Shown: positions 7,661-14,378 of the stretch, piece after piece | Position numbering within the stretch: position 1 is the stretch's first letter | How the letters are laid out: every line of letters starts with the position of its first letter | Origin: Chitinophagaceae bacterium | Lineage (GTDB): Bacteria > Bacteroidota > Bacteroidia > Chitinophagales > Chitinophagaceae | DNA: 48,233 nt | Assembly (NCBI GenBank): GCA_025934485.1 | Contig: JAICXX010000028.1 | Coordinates: 1-48,233 of the forward strand | Reading direction: 5' to 3' | Notes under the pieces: generated by a model | What the model was told of the DNA's origin: nothing | Database searches by the model: none | What the model saw: only the letters and a program-made list of their open reading frames with translations | Translations under genes and position numbers: made by a program

Positions 7661-8167
7661 TTATTTTGTGATGAGTGCTTCCATGCGATCCAGCATTTGC
7701 AGCCAGCTTGGGTAGGCGCCATGGCTTGTAGCCAGAGCAAGATCGACGGTTTGATGCAGGGTGAATTTGGTTTGTTTTCCGCGGTCGACCTCTTCAAAGG
7801 TCAGCGTCACGACGGTTATTTCCGGCCATTCATCCGGCATTCCGGCATCTTTCGGGGACAGATGATTGCCGTGTTCGTCAGCGCGTGCGAGTGTGAAAAC
7901 CAGCTTTTTCGGCGGATCTATCTCTTTGAAGACGGCATAGAACCAATTTTTCTTTCCGTCGCCGGTATGGACAATGGCGCCGTGATAGCCGCTGCCTGGT
8001 TGGATGTCGATCTTCGTGAAGATACAGGTACAGTTGTTCGGCGCATACCAGCGTTTGAGGTGCTCCGCCTGGGTCCAGCAGTCGTAGACCAGCTGGCGAG
8101 GGGCATTGATGATACGGGTGATCAGCACTTCATTTTTTTCTGAATTTTTTAGTGCCTCGTTTGTCAT
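7661..8167 (-). CDS. SRPBCC (AHSA1-like) domain protein
   Basis: A 168-residue protein of the START/Bet v1-like SRPBCC superfamily, AHSA1 subgroup. It opens with ITRIINAPRQLVYDCWTQAEHLKRWYAP, the usual first strand and helix, and ends with a long amphipathic helix (SHGAYPSWLQMLDRMEALI). The fold makes a hydrophobic cavity for a lipophilic ligand. It overlaps the upstream ArsR gene by 38 bases, a very common pairing in which the regulator controls the SRPBCC gene. The role is unknown; proposals for the group include ligand binding and stress response. Confidence 0.87.
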   Translation of the reverse strand: MTNEALKNSEKNEVLITRIINAPRQLVYDCWTQAEHLKRWYAPNNCTCIFTKIDIQPGSGYHGAIVHTGDGKKNWFYAVFKEIDPPKKLVFTLARADEHGNHLSPKDAGMPDEWPEITVVTLTFEEVDRGKQTKFTLHQTVDLALATSHGAYPSWLQMLDRMEALITK

Positions 8168-8495
8168 ATGGTTCTTTTTTGTTTTGAAATTGTTCCAAAT
8201 AGTCTTCCATCGAATCGAGCGTCTGGTTCCAGAATTTGCGGCATTCTCCGACCCAGTCCGTCACCTCCGCCAGCTTATCCAGTCTGGCCTGGCAATAGCG
8301 TTCCCGGCCTTGTTTTTTGATGACGATGAGACCGCATTCCGTGAGGATCTTGATGTGTTCGGATATCGTGGGCCGGCTGGTGTCGAAGTGGTCTACGATG
8401 CCGTTGAGATTGAGCGTTTGACGCGACAACAGCCCCAGGATCTCGCGGCGGGTGGGGTCGGCTATGGCCTGAAAAACGTCTCTTCTTTTTTCCAT
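8130..8495 (-). CDS. ArsR-family transcriptional regulator
   Basis: A 121-residue winged helix-turn-helix protein with the ArsR signature: AIADPTRREILGLLSRQ in helices 1-2, the recognition helix TSRPTISEHIKILTECGLI and a basic wing KKQGRERYCQ. No metal-binding cysteine pair is present in the recognition helix, so it is not an arsenite or cadmium sensor of the classical kind. It belongs to the metal-independent group that precedes SRPBCC genes. A perfect 11-base inverted repeat begins four bases upstream of the start codon and is the likely operator. The C-terminal tail is lysine-rich and overlaps the SRPBCC start. Confidence 0.88.
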   Translation of the reverse strand: MEKRRDVFQAIADPTRREILGLLSRQTLNLNGIVDHFDTSRPTISEHIKILTECGLIVIKKQGRERYCQARLDKLAEVTDWVGECRKFWNQTLDSMEDYLEQFQNKKEPYDKRGTKKFRKK

Positions 8496-8498
8496 TAC

Positions 8499-8544
8499 GT
8501 CGGGATTTGGCTACGAATATATAAATATGTCGGCAAATCCCGAC
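8499..8544 (-). promoter_or_regulatory. Perfect inverted repeat, probable ArsR operator
   Basis: GTCGGGATTTG (8499-8509) and CAAATCCCGAC (8534-8544) are exact inverted repeats of 11 bases separated by 24 A/T-rich bases. The left arm ends four bases before the arsR start codon (8495). Two-arm sites spaced about two to three helical turns apart, overlapping the promoter, are typical of regulator-bound operators. Binding by the ArsR protein is inferred from position. Confidence 0.6.
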
Positions 8545-8564
8545 GCATTTTGTAAAAAAAATTT

Positions 8565-9818
8565 TTAGCCGAGCCGGGCATGCTTTTTTTGCATGAGCTG
8601 GCGGTCGGCGCTTGTGCGGGCGAGGGCCATTGCCTGACTGAAATGACCGATCGCTTTGTTTTTGTCGATGTCTGTGTACAGCTCGCCCAGCAAGGCGAAA
8701 TAAAAAGGATTATCCGTCAATTGTAATTTCTCTGCCTGGACGATGGCTTCCTGAACGCTCCGGGCCTTCGCGAGCGCATAGGTCCGGTTGAGCGCGGCAA
8801 TGGGTGAATATTCGAGCTGCAGCAGCAGGTTATAATATTGTAGGGTCTGCTCCCATTTTTCAGCAGTGTCTTCTTTTTGTGTGCTCCAGTACGCAATGCC
8901 GGCTTCGAGATGGTATTTGGTGAGGGTATCGCCGCGGGCCGCGCGGTGGAGGTAGTCGATGCCTTTTGCGATCAGGTCTGTGTTCCAGCGGCTGGTATCC
9001 TGGTCGGCATAGAGGATGATGTCGCCGTGCCGGTCGATGCGGGCATCGAAACGCGAGGCGTGAAAACACATGAGCGCCAGGAGGGCGTCGACAGCCGGCG
9101 TGTTGGTGGCCGGGTTATCCGCGAGCATATGACACAACCGGATGGCTTCGATGCAGAGGTCTTTACGCAGCACGTCGTCGCTGCTTTCCGAATAATAGCC
9201 TTCGTTGAAGAGAAGATAGATGGTGGTGAGGACGGCGGGCAGCCGGTGGTCTAGCTCGGAAGCCGGAGGCATTTCGATGCGGATGCCTGCTTCCCGTAGT
9301 TTTTCTTTCGCCCGAAACAGTCGTTTATTGATGGTTTCCCTGTTGGTAAGAAACGCGGCGGCAATCTCTTCGATGCCGAAACCGCAGAGGATGCGGAGGG
9401 ACAACCCGACTTGTGACTCGGCGGGAAGAAGCGGCGTGCAGATGGCAAACATCATCTGGAGCTGGCTGTCTTGTATGCTGGTGGGGGAGAGGTCGATCTC
9501 GGCGTCGATAGGGTGGCCGGATGAACCCGGAGCGCCCGCTGCCTGGTCCGCTTTGACGGCCGGTGTTACTTTGAGCCGGAAAACCTGATCCCGTTGCAGC
9601 AGGTTCCTGGCTTTGTTCTTGGCAACATGGTAAAGCCAGGCCACGGAATTTTTGGGCGGACCTTCGATGCCCCAGGTTTGTGCGGCGGCGAGAAAGGTAT
9701 CGCTGGCGATATCCTCGGCGGTCTCCATTTGTTCGAACCCAAAATGTCTGCAGAGCACCGAGATGATCTTGCGGTATTCCGTGCGAAACAGATGCGGGAT
9801 CAGGTTTTGCTCTTCCAT
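8565..9818 (-). CDS. ECF-type RNA polymerase sigma factor with C-terminal extension (ECF42-like)
   Basis: A 417-residue sigma-70 family protein. Region 2 comprises LFRTEYRKIISVLCRHFG and METAEDIASDTFLAAAQTW, and region 4 contains GFGIEEIAAAFLTNRETINKRLFRAKEKL. About 230 further residues form a helical, TPR-like extension (DUF6596: YLLFNEGYYSESSDD, then LCIEAIRLCHML). This architecture and the YCII/DGPF-like gene directly upstream are hallmarks of the ECF42 group, which works without a classical anti-sigma factor. The start at 9818 is chosen because the family begins MEEQNLIPHLFRTEY and lies ten bases after the YCII stop; the open frame runs on to 9899. Target genes are unknown. Confidence 0.87.
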   Translation of the reverse strand: MEEQNLIPHLFRTEYRKIISVLCRHFGFEQMETAEDIASDTFLAAAQTWGIEGPPKNSVAWLYHVAKNKARNLLQRDQVFRLKVTPAVKADQAAGAPGSSGHPIDAEIDLSPTSIQDSQLQMMFAICTPLLPAESQVGLSLRILCGFGIEEIAAAFLTNRETINKRLFRAKEKLREAGIRIEMPPASELDHRLPAVLTTIYLLFNEGYYSESSDDVLRKDLCIEAIRLCHMLADNPATNTPAVDALLALMCFHASRFDARIDRHGDIILYADQDTSRWNTDLIAKGIDYLHRAARGDTLTKYHLEAGIAYWSTQKEDTAEKWEQTLQYYNLLLQLEYSPIAALNRTYALAKARSVQEAIVQAEKLQLTDNPFYFALLGELYTDIDKNKAIGHFSQAMALARTSADRQLMQKKHARLG

Positions 9819-9828
9819 CTTTAAGCGG

Positions 9829-10170
9829 CTATCTTTTATAAACCTTGCGGACTTCCACCGTATTCCATTCGCCTTGCAGGACGGGGCTGCCCTTGGCAAA
9901 TGCTATCGCTTCTTCGACGGACTCCGCTTTGACGATGATGTAGCCGCCGATGGTCTCCTTGATCTCGCCAAACGGCCCGTTTGTCACGACGCCTTTGTGC
10001 CGGACCACATGCGCGTCATCGAACAGGAGACCGTTCTTGCCGACGAGTTTGTTTTGGGCTGCGATACCGCCGACCCAGTCCATGGTTTGCTTCATCCAGG
10101 TTTGTAATTGCTCCGGGGACGCTACCTTGGCGCCGTCTTCGTGCCGGAAGATCAACATAAATTCATCCAT
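9829..10170 (-). CDS. YCII/DGPF-domain protein
   Basis: A 113-residue ferredoxin-like-fold protein of the YCII-related group: MDEFMLIFRHEDG at the start, the central VTNGPFGEIKETIGGY (NGPF here instead of DGPF) and a C-terminal VEVRKVYKR strand. These proteins are conserved partners of ECF42 sigma factors, and here the stop is only ten bases before the sigma gene. Whether it is a target, a signal sensor or a small enzyme is not known. Confidence 0.87.
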   Translation of the reverse strand: MDEFMLIFRHEDGAKVASPEQLQTWMKQTMDWVGGIAAQNKLVGKNGLLFDDAHVVRHKGVVTNGPFGEIKETIGGYIIVKAESVEEAIAFAKGSPVLQGEWNTVEVRKVYKR

Positions 10171-10235
10171 GATTGTGCGTTTTATTTAAAACAAATGAAG
10201 AGTGACGGATTGGACATCGGGGGTTATATTTGGTT

Positions 10236-10949
10236 ATGAAACCATTTTTTTTCCCGTTCTTATTGGCTTTCTGCGTGTCTGCCCGGGCCCAGGGGCACCA
10301 CGCTACCCAATTTACCAATTATTACGATTCGCTGCGGGTCTTCGATCTTGGCAGGTTATGGCGTGCCGATAGTATTTATCTTCAGGACGACAGGACAAAT
10401 TCCGCGTTTCCCGAACCCATAGGGTTTATCGGGGCGAACTATCAACGGTTCGATATCCATTTTCTTCAAGTTGTCAAGAGCCGAAAAGACCCCTATGTCT
10501 ATATTGTGACCGGCAAGACCAGGGTTTCGGGGAATATCTGCGCTTTCAGCGGGACTGTCTCGGTAGTTTCGGCAAGGCTCGACAGGCATTGGGAGCGCCA
10601 TTACCGGGAAGGCCTGCTGACTGCTGCCGTGGTGCTATACGAAGACAGTACTAAAAAAGGCAGCGGCGTGATCACCGGGCGGATGCAAACCAATTTTTGT
10701 GTGGACAAAAAGCGGCGGCTTTTTTATGACGCGTTGGATATGGAGGCCGATGGTTATTACAACAACCAGTGTATTGGCGTCTGGCGAAGGTACCGGACCC
10801 ATATAACCAAAAAGTGCAATTGGGGGGATTTCCGCATTCCCGAGAGTACAGCTTTGGATGAAGGTGCGGGGGTATTTCACGTCGCCGACGAATATCTTAA
10901 GAATGGCTGGGAGGGCTATGACAATGACACGACGGCCTGGTGGCAATAA
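10236..10949 (+). CDS. Secreted protein of unknown function
   Basis: A 237-residue protein with a signal peptide (MKPFFFPFLLAFCVSARAQ, probable cleavage after ARA near residue 18). The rest is soluble and mixed alpha/beta in character, with aromatic-rich segments and four cysteines (near FCVDKK, QCIGVW, NICAF and KKCNWG) that could form disulfides in the periplasm. I recognise no family. It stands alone between the divergent YCII gene and a structured intergenic element. TATATTTG at 10225-10232 sits three bases before the ATG and is a possible -7 box, implying a nearly leaderless message; the open frame starts six bases earlier at a TTG that lies within that box. Confidence 0.65.
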   Translation: MKPFFFPFLLAFCVSARAQGHHATQFTNYYDSLRVFDLGRLWRADSIYLQDDRTNSAFPEPIGFIGANYQRFDIHFLQVVKSRKDPYVYIVTGKTRVSGNICAFSGTVSVVSARLDRHWERHYREGLLTAAVVLYEDSTKKGSGVITGRMQTNFCVDKKRRLFYDALDMEADGYYNNQCIGVWRRYRTHITKKCNWGDFRIPESTALDEGAGVFHVADEYLKNGWEGYDNDTTAWWQ

Positions 10950-10990
10950 TCCGTAACTTCATCCAAAAAATTTAGACTATGACACGAGGT

Positions 10991-11053
10991 GTTCCCGAGC
11001 GAAGCGAAGGGAACGGCCGAGGCAAAGCGAGGAACGAAGCTTTGACGAAGGCC
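10991..11053. repeat. Twin-hairpin GA-rich intergenic element
   Basis: GTTCCC (10991-10996) pairs with GGGAAC (11009-11014) around a 12-base purine loop. Directly after, GGCC (11015-11018) and CAAAGC (11023-11028) pair with GCTTTG (11039-11044) and GGCC (11050-11053), giving a second hairpin. Loops and linkers are built from GAAGC/GAGC/GAAC-like units. No T-run follows, so it is not a standard terminator. It fills the gap before the oxidoreductase gene. It may be a dispersed palindromic repeat or a structured RNA leader. Confidence 0.5.
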
Positions 11054-11091
11054 TGACTGCATGATTCCTTTAAAAATAAAATTTACTCATC

Positions 11092-11943
11092 ATGAAAGCG
11101 TTCTTAGGGATGGGCCTGCTGGGGGCCAACTTTGTCAGGGCGATGTTGAAAAAAGGGGACCAGGTACAGGTCTGGAACCGGACGGCGTCCAAGGCCACTG
11201 ACCTGGAGCAATATGGCGCCAGGGCGTTTACGAATGTTGCCGATGCGGTGAAAGGTGCCGATGTGATCCATTTGACATTAAAAGACGACGCTACAGTCGA
11301 TGAGGTGCTGGCCGCGGCGGCGCCGGGTCTCAAAGCGGGGGCGATCATCATCGATCATACCACCACCTCGGTACCCGGCGCGGTCGACCGGACGAAGAAC
11401 TGGGCGGCGCGGGGATTCCAATATCAGCATGCACCCGTGTTCATGGGACCGCCCAATGCGCTCGAGAGTACGGGAACGATGCTGGTCTCGGGTGATCAGC
11501 CGTTGGTGGCCAGGCTGGAGCCGGAGTTGTCGAAGATGACGGGTAAGGTACTGAATTTTGGACCGGAGGCTGGCAGGGCTGCGGGGATGAAGCTGCTGGG
11601 CAATCTCTTCCTCGTGTGTTTTACCACCGGTATCGCCGACACGCTGATGCTGGCCAAAGGTATGGACATCCCCGTGAGTGACCTCACTATGCTTTTCGAT
11701 ACCTGGAACCCCGGGGCGATGTTGCCGAACCGACTGAAACGAATGACCGCCGGTGACTATAGCAAGGCCAGTTGGGAGCTGTCGATGGCCAGAAAGGATA
11801 CACGGCTTTTCCTCGAAGAGGCCAAGCGCGGCGGCGTCTCGCTTGTAGTGGTGCCGGCCATTGCCGCCGAGATGGATCGCTGGATCGGTAAGGGGTTCGG
11901 CGGGGCGGACTGGACGGTGATCGCCAAGGATGCGGTGTCCTAA
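11092..11943 (+). CDS. NAD(P)-dependent beta-hydroxyacid dehydrogenase-type oxidoreductase
   Basis: A 283-residue member of the 3-hydroxyisobutyrate/6-phosphogluconate dehydrogenase superfamily. The Rossmann motif is FLGMGLLGANFVRAMLKKG (residues 4-22), followed by WNRTASKA, where the arginine suggests preference for NADP. DHTTTSVPGA is the substrate-loop motif, and the catalytic lysine is in GMKLLGNLF (residues about 163-171). The C-terminal helical domain is complete, and the length fits the family's usual 280-300. It stands alone after the GA-rich element. The substrate is unknown; glyoxylate, succinic semialdehyde or imine reduction are all known in relatives. Confidence 0.87.
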   Translation: MKAFLGMGLLGANFVRAMLKKGDQVQVWNRTASKATDLEQYGARAFTNVADAVKGADVIHLTLKDDATVDEVLAAAAPGLKAGAIIIDHTTTSVPGAVDRTKNWAARGFQYQHAPVFMGPPNALESTGTMLVSGDQPLVARLEPELSKMTGKVLNFGPEAGRAAGMKLLGNLFLVCFTTGIADTLMLAKGMDIPVSDLTMLFDTWNPGAMLPNRLKRMTAGDYSKASWELSMARKDTRLFLEEAKRGGVSLVVVPAIAAEMDRWIGKGFGGADWTVIAKDAVS

Positions 11944-11989
11944 CGGGCAAGTGAATCCCAGCGACTGTCGGACGGCGGATGACCCGAAC

Positions 11990-12388
11990 TTAGCGACGTA
12001 CGGGAAGATGCGTGCGAAGACGGTCATCGCGGAGCCAGAGGCCGAGCCATACCAGGATGCCGAAGACCACGGAGAACCACCAGGGGTAGCCTGCGTGGAC
12101 ATTTGCTGCTGTAGCTCCGCCGAGGTAGCCTGTGAGAAGTACGGCGCCGAGGATGGCGGTACGCGGGATGGCGTAGAGGATGGTGCAGGCCAGTAAGATG
12201 AAACCCAATGGTTGTAGCATCGATGCCGTCCAGCCGAGCTTTGCGCTTGTTTCGATGGTGTGCCGTTCGAGGATGATCTTCATGCTCGCGTCGAAGGCCA
12301 GGAATAAGATACAGAGCCAGCTGATGACCCGGCCCGTCCAGAGACGGCCGTTGGAGATGGAAGTGTTGTTGGGGGTTGTCGTTGCCAT
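11990..12388 (-). CDS. DoxX-like four-helix membrane protein
   Basis: A 132-residue inner-membrane protein with four hydrophobic segments (residues about 15-35, 55-75, 80-97 and 103-118). The pattern FDASMKI, GWTASMLQPLGFILLACTILYAIPRTAILGAVLLTGYLGGA and a short basic tail match the DoxX-like PF13564 group, whose function is largely unknown; relatives take part in redox or thiosulfate metabolism. Convergent with the oxidoreductase gene, 46 bases from its stop. On the minus strand, TATTTTTG at 12433-12426 about 40 bases upstream could be its -7 box. Confidence 0.78.
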   Translation of the reverse strand: MATTTPNNTSISNGRLWTGRVISWLCILFLAFDASMKIILERHTIETSAKLGWTASMLQPLGFILLACTILYAIPRTAILGAVLLTGYLGGATAANVHAGYPWWFSVVFGILVWLGLWLRDDRLRTHLPVRR

Positions 12389-12492
12389 AAGAAGTGTTTG
12401 AATGGTGAATAGTTAATTTACAACTCAAAAATAATAATGCAAAATGGTCCCGGGGATACGGGATTACGACAATCCACGGGGGCGATTCCGGC

Positions 12493-12518
12493 TTGAAGTT
12501 TAAATTTAAGTACATTCG
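12493..12518 (+). promoter_or_regulatory. Possible promoter of the RidA-dehydratase operon
   Basis: TACATTCG at 12511-12518 resembles the -7 box and lies 26 bases before the ATG at 12545. A TTG at 12493-12495 is 15 bases upstream, shorter than the usual 19-21, so this assignment is weak. Confidence 0.3.
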
Positions 12519-12544
12519 TTCCACAATTTTAGACTTTCCAACTT

Positions 12545-13009
12545 ATGAGTACTCCGGAACAAAATTTCACGGCCTTGGGTTTGGGGCTTCCTCCAGCGCC
12601 CGCTCCCATGGGCGTTTATAAACCTTGTTTGCATGACGGTAAATATTTGTACGTATCCGGTCATGGTCCTATCCGCGACGATACAACGCTGATCGTGGGT
12701 CGTGTTGGGGAATCGCTCGATGCCGAGCAGGGAAAGCTGGCGGCCCGCCAGGTTGGCCTGGCCATCCTCGCTACGGTGCGCGGGTATCTCGGCAGTCTCG
12801 ACAAGGTGAAACGCGTGATCAAGACCCTGGGGATGGTCAACTGCACTCCCGAATTCGAGCGTCATCCCTTTGTGATCAATGGCAGCAGTGAGCTTTTTGC
12901 GCAGATCTGGGGAAATGACAATGGGGTAGGGGTGCGCAGCGCAGTGGGGATGGGTTCGCTTCCGGGGAATATTCCGGTGGAAATAGAAATGATCTTCGAA
13001 TTACATTGA
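12545..13009 (+). CDS. RidA/YjgF-family protein, probable enamine/imine deaminase
   Basis: A 154-residue protein of the RidA (YjgF/YER057c/UK114) family, in the slightly longer subgroup with a GxGLPPAPAPMGVYKPC opening. The conserved C-terminal arginine is present in GVRSAVGMGSLPGNIPVEIEM, where it would hold the carboxylate of an imino acid. RidA proteins hydrolyse reactive enamines such as 2-aminoacrylate released by PLP-dependent dehydratases. The next gene, one base downstream, encodes a PLP enzyme of the D-serine dehydratase type, so a direct partnership is likely: the dehydratase makes 2-aminoacrylate and this protein turns it into pyruvate plus ammonia. That link is inferred. Confidence 0.87.
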   Translation: MSTPEQNFTALGLGLPPAPAPMGVYKPCLHDGKYLYVSGHGPIRDDTTLIVGRVGESLDAEQGKLAARQVGLAILATVRGYLGSLDKVKRVIKTLGMVNCTPEFERHPFVINGSSELFAQIWGNDNGVGVRSAVGMGSLPGNIPVEIEMIFELH

Positions 13010-13010
13010 T

Positions 13011-14114
13011 ATGGCTCACTGGTATACCATTGAAAATATTGCGGAGCTGGATACGCCGGCGCTGGTGGTCTATCCGGAGCGCGTCCGGGAGAATATCCGC
13101 AGCGCCGTCGCGATGGTGGGCGATCCGGCACGGCTGCGGCCGCATGTGAAGACCCATAAATCACCGGCTGTTACGCGGCTCTTGCTGGAAGCCGGCGTGA
13201 AGCAGTTCAAATGCGCGACCATTGCGGAAGCCGAGATGCTGGCGATAGAAGGCGCGTCCGACGTGCTGCTGGCTTATCAGCCTATCGGTCCCAAGGCCGC
13301 CCGGCTGGTGGAGTTGATCCGGAAGTATCCGGGAACGAAATTTTCCTGTTTGATCGATAATGAAGCAGCGGCGCGTGCCATGTCCGCGGTCTATATAGCT
13401 GCGGGGCTCGACGTGCCCGTGTGGCTGGATATTGATGTCGGGATGGATCGCACGGGTATCCTGCCGGATGCGGGGGCGGCACGGTTATGGGAGCTGGCGG
13501 CCGGTCTGCAAGGGATCACTCCCGTGGGGTTGCATGCCTATGACGGGCATATCCGGGATACCGACCCTGTGGCGATGGCCGCGAAAGTCGATACGGCTTT
13601 TGCCGGGGTACGGGCGTTGCGGGAGATATTGGGCGGAGCAGGCATACCGGTGATCGCCGGTGGATCGCCTACGTTCCCGGTCCATGCGCGCAACCAGGCT
13701 GTCCAATGCAGTCCGGGGACCTTTGTCTACTGGGATAAGGGCTATAAAGATCAATTTCCGGGTCAGCCCTTTAAGCCGGCGGCGCTGGTCGTCAGCCGGG
13801 TGATCTCGCTGCGGAGTGAAAACCGGATCTGTATCGACCTGGGGCATAAATCCATTGCCGCCGAGAACGAGATTGCCAAACGGGTCGATTTTCTAAATGC
13901 CCGGGGACTTCAGCCCAAGGGCCAGAGCGAGGAGCACCTCGTGCTTGCAGCCGACGAAGCCGGCCATGGTTTCCGGATCGGGGATATATTATATGGTGTC
14001 CCGTTTCATGTGTGTCCGACCGTAGCCCTTTATGACCGGGCCTATACGGTTGAAGACGGGCAGGTTACCGGCGAGTGGAAGAACGCGGCTCGGGACAGAA
14101 AGCTAACGGTTTAG
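13011..14114 (+). CDS. PLP-dependent D-serine dehydratase / D-threonine aldolase family enzyme
   Basis: A 367-residue fold-type III PLP enzyme: an N-terminal alanine-racemase-like barrel and the C-terminal D-ser_dehydrat beta domain. The PLP lysine is K47 in RPHVKTHKS. The C-terminal metal site is H333-x-C335 (PFHVCPT). In the zinc-dependent D-serine dehydratase of chicken, the zinc is held by a His-x-Cys pair, whereas a well-studied bacterial D-threonine aldolase uses His-x-Asp; this favours a dehydratase, though specificity cannot be settled by motif. The start lies two bases after the RidA stop (TGATATG), so they form an operon. The substrate could be D-serine, D-threonine or a 3-hydroxy-D-amino acid from peptidoglycan or sphingolipid turnover. 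Confidence 0.85.
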   Translation: MAHWYTIENIAELDTPALVVYPERVRENIRSAVAMVGDPARLRPHVKTHKSPAVTRLLLEAGVKQFKCATIAEAEMLAIEGASDVLLAYQPIGPKAARLVELIRKYPGTKFSCLIDNEAAARAMSAVYIAAGLDVPVWLDIDVGMDRTGILPDAGAARLWELAAGLQGITPVGLHAYDGHIRDTDPVAMAAKVDTAFAGVRALREILGGAGIPVIAGGSPTFPVHARNQAVQCSPGTFVYWDKGYKDQFPGQPFKPAALVVSRVISLRSENRICIDLGHKSIAAENEIAKRVDFLNARGLQPKGQSEEHLVLAADEAGHGFRIGDILYGVPFHVCPTVALYDRAYTVEDGQVTGEWKNAARDRKLTV

Positions 14115-14132
14115 CAATTCGACCGAAAAATC

Positions 14133-14242
14133 TTGGGGTTCATCCCCCAAAAAGCCCGGTTCACCGACTTTAATTATCTTCGCTGGCCCCTTGCGGCTAA
14201 ATTTGCCCCTGCAACCGACTGTTTGTCACCCGCCTGTGGCGG
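14133..14242. repeat. Two small intergenic hairpins
   Basis: TTGGGG (14133-14138) pairs with CCCCAA (14145-14150), and CCGCC (14230-14234) pairs with GGCGG (14238-14242) around TGT. Neither is followed by a T-run on the plus strand, so they are not clear terminators for the upstream operon. They lie in the 264-base gap between the dehydratase and inositol operons and otherwise show no coding potential. Confidence 0.4.
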
Positions 14243-14268
14243 AGATTTAATTTTCGACCAAAAAACAA

Positions 14269-14302
14269 TTTTGTTCGAAAGCTGTTTATTTTGATAATTT
14301 TG
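14269..14302 (+). promoter_or_regulatory. Promoter of the inositol-lipid operon
   Basis: TTTTG at 14269-14273 is followed after 21 bases by TAATTTTG at 14295-14302, a full match to the Bacteroidota -7 consensus. It lies 76 bases before the ATG of the inositol phosphate synthase gene, leaving a real 5' leader, unlike many genes in this window. Confidence 0.6.
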
Positions 14303-14378
14303 CGCCGCTACCCTTAAAAACGCCAGCGCATATTAATACAACTCTGCATTTATTCAACACTTTAAAACATCATCGAAC

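Noticed and set aside
14133..14150. Hairpin after the dehydratase gene as a terminator
   Set aside because: No T-run follows on the plus strand; the run of T occurs only on the minus strand, where no gene ends.
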